Source of the DNA: an uncultured Pseudorhodobacter sp.
GTDB lineage: Bacteria > Pseudomonadota > Alphaproteobacteria > Rhodobacterales > Rhodobacteraceae
Assembly: GCA_945957495.1 (NCBI GenBank)
Contig: CAMFLG010000103.1
Location: forward strand, 1 to 8,958
Reading direction: 5' to 3'
DNA: 8,958 nucleotides
Shown here piece by piece: positions 5,417 through 8,958 of this stretch. Under the pieces are notes generated by a model. It saw nothing but the letters and a program-made list of their open reading frames with translations, was not told the origin of the DNA and made no database searches. Position numbers and translations under genes: made by a program. The stretch's first letter is position 1. Every line of letters starts with the position of its first letter.

Positions 5417-7314
5417 GCTTTGGCTCCAATACGGGCACTGTCCCAGATGCCGCAGAGGCGGCGGAAATTGTCGGCCATGGTCGCCACGGCGGCGGCGTCA
5501 TCCATCTTACCCGCAATCCAGTTCCGCGCCACATCGGCGTGAATGGTGCGGCCGACGGCAAAACCCTTCACCAGCGGAAACTCTGCCGCCAGTTGGAAAG
5601 AGGCGGCAAGTTCCGCCTCGGATTGCCCCAGCCCCAGAATGACAATCCCCTGCACATGGGGATCACGGGCGGCGATGGCGTCACAGGTCGCAGCCCAGGC
5701 GGCGCGACTTTGCATCGGCTCCAGCTTCCACCAATCGGGATAGATGCCGATATCATAGAACCGCTCGATCAGCCGCGCGGTGGTCGCATCATAGACCGGA
5801 CCCACCTTGGATGGGATCACTTCCAGCAGCATTTCCAGACGGTTACGCCGACAGGCCGCGAACAGACGTGAAATCACCGCCTCTTGTTCGGCGCGCAATT
5901 CCACGGCGTCTTCGGGATGGCAAAAGCACAGAACCTTGACCACATTCTCCAACGCCCATTCCGACAGCCCGCCGAAATCCGGGCCGATTTCCGGCTCTAG
6001 CGTCAGGGGCCGCGACCCCGGCCATTCCACCGGACGCCCGATCCACAGCCCCTGACCCGAGGCGCGGTGCAGCGCCGCGCGGCCCAGCCGGTTGTCGCAC
6101 AAGATGCCATAGCCATCGCGGCCCTGACTGACGGCCAAAGTGGCCTCCAGACACAACTCCTTGAACCGCCCGATGTTTTCCACCGTCGCGCCCGGAATTT
6201 CCTCCATCTGCGAGCGGTGATCAAAGGCAAAGGCGCGCACTTCGGCCCAATCCTTTCGGCGGTTGGTGGACCAGTGGATCTGCTCCAACGCCGCATCCTT
6301 GCGCAAGGCGGGGTTCTTCACGCCGCGCGCAAGGAAGAACTGCAACTCCTCCCAGGACGGATAGGCAGGCGTGCAGCCGTGGCGCGATACCGCGAAGGCG
6401 CCGCAGGCATTGGCATATTTCAACGCCACCGGCCAGCTTTCGCCATCCAGCCAACCCTTTGTCAGCCCCGACATAAAGCCGTCGCCCGCGCCCAGCACGT
6501 TGAACACCTCAATCGGAAAGCCCGGCCCGGTTTCGCCCGCATCCAGACTGTCGGGGATTTCTCCGGCAAAGGCCGAGGCCCCCTTGGCGCCGCGTTTGCA
6601 CACCAGCGTGGCCTTGGACACCGCCCGCACCGCCCGCAGCGCCGCCAGCGTGTCGGTGGTGCCGCCCGCGATGTGGAACTCTTCCTCAGTCCCGACGATC
6701 AGGTCGAAATAATGCAGATGCGCCTGCAGTTTCGCGGTGACGGCAGCCGATGAAATGAACCGCTCTTCCCCCGCGCCATGCCCAGCGAGGCCCCACAGGT
6801 TCGGGCGATAGTCGATGTCCAGCGCGGTCTGCGCACCGTGTTTGCGCGCCAGTTGCAACGCCTTCAGCACTGCGGCTTCGGTATTGGCATGCGACAGATG
6901 CGTGCCGGTGGCGATCACCGCGCGCGATCTGGCGATGAAATCCTCGTCAATGTCATCCGCGCTCAGCGCCATATCTGCGCAGTTTTCGCGGTAAAAGATC
7001 AGTGGGAAACGATCCTCGTCACGGATGCCCAACAGCACCAGCGCCGTCAGACGTTCCTTGTCGGTGATCACGCCGGTCACATCGACGCCCTCGCGCGCCA
7101 ATTCCTCACGGATGAACCGGCCCATATGCTCGTCCCCCACCCGGGTGATCAGCGCCGACTTCAGCCCCAGCCGCGCCATGCCCGCCGCCATGTTGGTGGG
7201 CGATCCGCCGATGTATTTCTGGAACGATCCCATGTCCTCCAGCCGCCCGCCCACCTGCGCGCCATAAAGATCAACCGAGGCCCGGCCAATGGTGATGACA
7301 TCAAGTGTTTTCAT
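5413..7314 (-). CDS. iolC: IolC: 5-dehydro-2-deoxygluconokinase fused to DUF2090 aldolase-type domain
   Basis: This 633-residue protein joins two activities. Residues 1 to about 325 are a PfkB-family sugar kinase, with signature 1 at GGSPTNMAAGMARLG (36-50) and signature 2 at NVLGAGDGF (272-280), where Asp278 is the likely catalytic base. It phosphorylates 5-dehydro-2-deoxygluconate at C6. Residues about 340-625 are a DUF2090 domain, with FDHRSQ (364-369), LCDNRLG (405-411), YPDWWKLEPM (525-534) and KGFAVGRTI (583-591). NCBI names such fusions bifunctional kinase/5-dehydro-2-deoxyphosphogluconate aldolase, giving DHAP and malonate semialdehyde. The catalytic lysine is not certain; Lys530 is a candidate. 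Stand-alone IolC is about half this length. It is the first gene of iolCDEB, 49 bp from the IolR operator. The ATG has only a modest GGGGA (7321-7325) upstream. Confidence 0.93.
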   Translation of the reverse strand: MKTLDVITIGRASVDLYGAQVGGRLEDMGSFQKYIGGSPTNMAAGMARLGLKSALITRVGDEHMGRFIREELAREGVDVTGVITDKERLTALVLLGIRDEDRFPLIFYRENCADMALSADDIDEDFIARSRAVIATGTHLSHANTEAAVLKALQLARKHGAQTALDIDYRPNLWGLAGHGAGEERFISSAAVTAKLQAHLHYFDLIVGTEEEFHIAGGTTDTLAALRAVRAVSKATLVCKRGAKGASAFAGEIPDSLDAGETGPGFPIEVFNVLGAGDGFMSGLTKGWLDGESWPVALKYANACGAFAVSRHGCTPAYPSWEELQFFLARGVKNPALRKDAALEQIHWSTNRRKDWAEVRAFAFDHRSQMEEIPGATVENIGRFKELCLEATLAVSQGRDGYGILCDNRLGRAALHRASGQGLWIGRPVEWPGSRPLTLEPEIGPDFGGLSEWALENVVKVLCFCHPEDAVELRAEQEAVISRLFAACRRNRLEMLLEVIPSKVGPVYDATTARLIERFYDIGIYPDWWKLEPMQSRAAWAATCDAIAARDPHVQGIVILGLGQSEAELAASFQLAAEFPLVKGFAVGRTIHADVARNWIAGKMDDAAAVATMADNFRRLCGIWDSARIGAKA

Positions 7315-7363
7315 GCGAAATCCCCAGTTGCGCGCCCGGCAGACTCACTGTCCGCATCGGTCG

Positions 7364-7379
7364 TGGAATATTTATTCCA
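7364..7379 (-). promoter_or_regulatory. IolR operator in front of iolC (GGAA-N6-TTCC)
   Basis: TGGAATA-TT-TATTCCA is a perfect 7-bp inverted repeat. It contains GGAA (7365-7368), six A/T bases, and TTCC (7375-7378). This is the motif reported for the RpiR-type IolR of Sinorhizobium meliloti in front of inositol genes. It lies in the 91-bp gap between iolR and iolC, 49 bp from the iolC start. A second copy of the same motif sits in front of iolR. Confidence 0.8.
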
Positions 7380-7397
7380 TTTTTTGCAAAAGCGAAA
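7369..7397 (-). promoter_or_regulatory. Candidate iolC promoter overlapping the operator
   Basis: On the minus strand a weak -35 (TTTCGC, 7392-7397) and a -10 (TAAATA, 7369-7374) are 17 bp apart, with the -10 inside the operator. The spacer contains the 10-bp palindrome TTTTGCAAAA (7382-7391). Matches to sigma-70 hexamers are only partial, but this A/T-rich stretch is the only such block in the gap. Repressor binding over the -10 would block initiation. Confidence 0.35.
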
Positions 7398-7405
7398 CCC
7401 CTAAT

Positions 7406-8236
7406 CTAAAGCCCCTCTTCGCGCGCCGAACCCACCGCCACCGCCAGCGCCAGTGCCATCGCAATCGTCGCCGAAAGCGACCGGAACGCGCCAAAATCCA
7501 CCTCTGTCACCGTCAGCACCGCCGTGCCCAGCCTGCCCAGTGGCCCCGCCGCGCCATCGGTCATCGCCACCACCGCCAGCCCGCGATCCCGCGCGTCCTG
7601 TGCCAGCGCCAGCGTTTCTTCGGAATAGGGCGCGAAACTGATCGCCAGCACCGCATCGCCCTTGCGCAGGGCGTGGCGGTGATCCAGCTTGCCCACCCCG
7701 TCATGCAGCATCACCGGCACGGCCATCTTTTCAAATACATAGGCCAGATAGGACGCCACCGGAAACGCCCGGCGCAGCCCCACCACATGCACGGTATCGG
7801 CCCCAGCCAGTTGCGCCACCGCTGCCGCCAGCGCCGCCTCATCCACCGATTTCGCCAAGGATTCCAGCGACAATCGCCCCGCCTCGACAAATTCTGCCAA
7901 CAGCGCGGGGGCCGTACCTGCCCCGGATTGTTTCAGGTTCTTCATCCGCGTGGCATAGTCCGGCCAGCCCGGCGCATAGGCATCGCGGAACAGCTTTTGC
8001 AGTTCGGAAAATCCGGTATAGCCCAAGATCTGACAAAACCGCATCACGGCAGAGGGCGGCACCTCTGCCCCGGCGGCCATATCCGCAACCGTGGAAACCG
8101 CGATCCGGTCCAGATTATCGGCAAAGTAATCCGCACATTGCCGCAGCCGCTTGGGCAAGCCATCGCTGATCTGCACCAGCCGCACGCGCAATTCGGCCAC
8201 AGATGCGGGGGCGGTCGGGGGAAGGTCGGAGTTCAC
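7406..8236 (-). CDS. iolR: RpiR-family transcriptional regulator, probable inositol repressor IolR
   Basis: This 276-residue protein has the two-domain build of the MurR/RpiR family. An N-terminal HTH_6 DNA-binding domain covers about residues 19-85, with the recognition region around STVADMAAGAEVPPSAVMRF. A C-terminal sugar-isomerase (SIS) domain covers about 130-270, including VVGLRRAFPVASYLAY and ISFAPYSEETL. SIS domains of this family usually sense a phosphorylated pathway intermediate; here that would plausibly be an inositol-pathway compound. The gene stands directly upstream of iolCDEB, and matching GGAA-N6-TTCC sites precede both. I chose the GTG at 8236 because AAGG (8245-8248) lies 8 nt upstream and a promoter lies just before it. 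A longer frame from a TTG at 8296 would translate through the operator and promoter, so it is unlikely. A different sugar ligand remains possible. Confidence 0.88.
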   Translation of the reverse strand: MNSDLPPTAPASVAELRVRLVQISDGLPKRLRQCADYFADNLDRIAVSTVADMAAGAEVPPSAVMRFCQILGYTGFSELQKLFRDAYAPGWPDYATRMKNLKQSGAGTAPALLAEFVEAGRLSLESLAKSVDEAALAAAVAQLAGADTVHVVGLRRAFPVASYLAYVFEKMAVPVMLHDGVGKLDHRHALRKGDAVLAISFAPYSEETLALAQDARDRGLAVVAMTDGAAGPLGRLGTAVLTVTEVDFGAFRSLSATIAMALALAVAVGSAREEGL

Positions 8237-8267
8237 GGGGCTTGCCTTGCTTGGGTCAACACCCGCA

Positions 8268-8296
8268 ATGCTAGCGGCACGGAACAAAAATTCCAA
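8268..8296 (-). promoter_or_regulatory. Candidate iolR promoter
   Basis: On the minus strand TTGGAA (8291-8296) and TAGCAT (8268-8273) are separated by exactly 17 bp and each match 4 of 6 sigma-70 consensus bases. Transcription would begin near 8260, about 25 nt before the GTG at 8236. The GGAA-N6-TTCC operator overlaps the -35 and spacer, which suits autorepression. Confidence 0.5.
8281..8294 (-). promoter_or_regulatory. IolR operator in front of iolR (GGAA-N6-TTCC)
   Basis: GGAA (8281-8284), six bases CAAAAA, and TTCC (8291-8294) repeat the symmetry and spacing of the site in front of iolC. The half-site arms are identical and the central six bases are again A/T-rich. Autoregulation by IolR is inferred from this second copy. 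Confidence 0.72.
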
Positions 8297-8307
8297 CCGA
8301 TTTCAAC

Positions 8308-8322
8308 CGGCCCTGTTGGCCG
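8308..8322 (-). terminator. Short hairpin right after coaD, weak terminator candidate
   Basis: CGGCC (8308-8312) and GGCCG (8318-8322) form a 5-bp stem with a 5-nt loop immediately after the coaD stop. No T-tract follows on the minus strand. It may separate coaD from iolR, but the stem is short. Confidence 0.3.
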
Positions 8323-8323
8323 C

Positions 8324-8821
8324 TCAAGTCTTTGGATAGCGCCGCGCCAGCGCCTGCGCCACCGGCGGGGTCACGAATTTCGAAATATCGCCACCCAGAC
8401 GCGCGATTTCCTTAACCAGTTTCGACGCAATCGCCTGCCGCCGCGCATCCGCCATCAGAAACACGGTTTCAACCGAGGCGTCCATCGCCCGGTTCATCCC
8501 GACCATCTGGAATTCATATTCGAAATCCGCCACCGCCCGCAGCCCGCGGATGATGACAGAGGCGCCAACATCGCGCGCGCAGTCGATCAGCAGGTTTTCG
8601 AACGGATGCACCACAATCTCACCGCCGGTCTTGGCGATGATATCGGCGCATTCGGCGTTCACCATCGCCACCCGCTCTTCCAGCGAAAACGCCGGGCCCT
8701 TGTCGCGGTTGATCGCCACGCCAATCACCAGCCGATCCACCAACGCCATAGCGCGCTGGATAATATCCACATGCCCCAGGGTGATCGGATCAAAGGTGCC
8801 GGGATATAGGCCAATGCGCAT
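8324..8821 (-). CDS. coaD: Phosphopantetheine adenylyltransferase CoaD
   Basis: CoaD transfers AMP from ATP to 4'-phosphopantetheine, making dephospho-CoA in the fourth step of coenzyme A synthesis in the cytoplasm. The 165-residue protein is a single nucleotidyltransferase domain of normal length. It has the GTFDP loop (8-12), the TLGH form of the T/HxGH ATP-binding signature (14-17), RGLR (92-95) and a C-terminal IASKLVKEI (131-139) corresponding to the usual ISSxxVKE motif. The start is the ATG at 8821, preceded by a strong GGAGG with an 8-nt gap; an in-frame upstream extension to 8857 adds 12 residues not expected in CoaD. It is a housekeeping gene next to the iol locus with its own upstream region, and no functional link to inositol use is evident. 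Confidence 0.97.
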   Translation of the reverse strand: MRIGLYPGTFDPITLGHVDIIQRAMALVDRLVIGVAINRDKGPAFSLEERVAMVNAECADIIAKTGGEIVVHPFENLLIDCARDVGASVIIRGLRAVADFEYEFQMVGMNRAMDASVETVFLMADARRQAIASKLVKEIARLGGDISKFVTPPVAQALARRYPKT

Positions 8822-8847
8822 CTGTTCGTCCTCCGGCGAATTTGCGA

Positions 8848-8866
8848 CACGCAACAATATTGCGTG
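8848..8866. promoter_or_regulatory. Inverted repeat upstream of coaD
   Basis: CACGCAA (8848-8854) and TTGCGTG (8860-8866) form a perfect 7-bp inverted repeat with a 5-nt centre, 26 bp upstream of the coaD ATG. A second, smaller one (CGCTT-TGC-AAGCG, 8868-8880) lies beside it. These could be an operator or a leader structure. I see no clear -35/-10 pair in the remaining upstream DNA. Confidence 0.3.
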
Positions 8867-8910
8867 CCGCTTTGCAAGCGCATTCTTGCCGCAGCGCAGA
8901 AGGGTTAAAG

Positions 8911-8958
8911 CTGTCTCTTATACACATCTCCGAGCCCACGAGACGTAGAGGAATCTCG
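8911..8958. other. Illumina Nextera adapter left on the contig end (not biological)
   Basis: Bases 8911-8929 (CTGTCTCTTATACACATCT) are the 19-bp Tn5 mosaic end used in tagmentation libraries. Bases 8930-8944 (CCGAGCCCACGAGAC) are the rest of the Nextera Read 2 adapter. Bases 8945-8952 (GTAGAGGA) occupy the i7 index slot and match what I recall as index N712. Bases 8953-8958 (ATCTCG) start the P7 flow-cell sequence. The order and lengths fit adapter read-through exactly, so real genomic sequence stops at 8910. Confidence 0.98.

Noticed and set aside
3539..5542. Long plus-strand frames (285 and 312 codons) antisense to iolD
   Set aside because: The IolD protein on the other strand carries complete ThDP enzyme motifs. 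The antisense products are low-complexity His/Arg-rich and unrecognisable.
7315..7405. A riboswitch or structured leader in front of iolC
   Set aside because: The 91-bp gap is explained by the operator and an A/T-rich promoter region. I saw no extended helix set or known riboswitch core.
7289..8809. A 506-codon open frame on the plus strand antisense to iolR and coaD
   Set aside because: Its product is rich in His, Arg and Gln with no recognisable domain, and it runs opposite to two clearly identified genes and across their regulatory DNA. This is the usual antisense frame of high-GC coding DNA.
8911..8929. Tn5/IS50 mosaic end as evidence of a transposon insertion
   Set aside because: The 19-bp end is followed by the Nextera adapter, an index and the P7 start rather than IS50 or transposon DNA, so it comes from library preparation.
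8550..8948. A 132-codon plus-strand frame ending in SYTHLRAHET
   Set aside because: Its C-terminus is translated Nextera adapter and the rest is antisense to coaD.

Overview
The window is high-GC DNA from an alphaproteobacterium, most likely a member of the Rhodobacterales (Rhodobacteraceae). The reasons are the phoR-pstS arrangement, the iolR-iolCDEB gene order, an IolC fused to a DUF2090 aldolase-type domain, and an intergenic GC-rich hairpin followed by a GAGGATATTT block that I recall seeing often in this family. Placement below that level cannot be supported from the sequence alone. All genes but one lie on the minus strand.

Layout from the left, with transcription right to left unless noted. 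Positions 1-40 are the first 13 codons of a secreted-protein gene that is probably pstS. Three Pho-box repeats at 125-153 stand in front of it. A PhoR-like soluble histidine kinase (213-1307) lies upstream. A plus-strand gene of unknown function (1427-1774) encodes a small receiver-like protein and runs convergently into the inositol operon. The myo-inositol catabolic operon follows as iolC-iolD-iolE-iolB (7314 down to 1791). Its repressor gene, an RpiR-family iolR (7406-8236), lies immediately upstream. Last comes coaD (8324-8821), a core coenzyme A gene.

How the genes work together: IolE dehydrates 2-keto-myo-inositol, IolD opens the ring, IolB isomerises 5-deoxy-glucuronate, and IolC phosphorylates the product. 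The C-terminal domain of IolC probably cleaves that phosphate to DHAP and malonate semialdehyde. The inositol dehydrogenase (iolG/idhA), iolA and a transporter are not in the window. Two copies of GGAA-N6-TTCC, the motif reported for rhizobial IolR, sit in front of iolC (7365-7378) and in front of iolR (8281-8294). This suggests IolR represses both the operon and itself. The left end belongs to the phosphate-starvation regulon.

The last 48 bases (8911-8958) are not biological. They are an Illumina Nextera adapter: the Tn5 mosaic end, the Read 2 adapter, an 8-base index and the start of the P7 sequence. The genomic contig really ends at 8910. I found no RNA genes, CRISPR array or mobile element, and no gene-free stretch longer than 300 bases. 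I do not see an undescribed multi-gene system. The points most worth following are the paired IolR operators, the hairpin element inside the operon, the small receiver-like gene and the Pho-box array.
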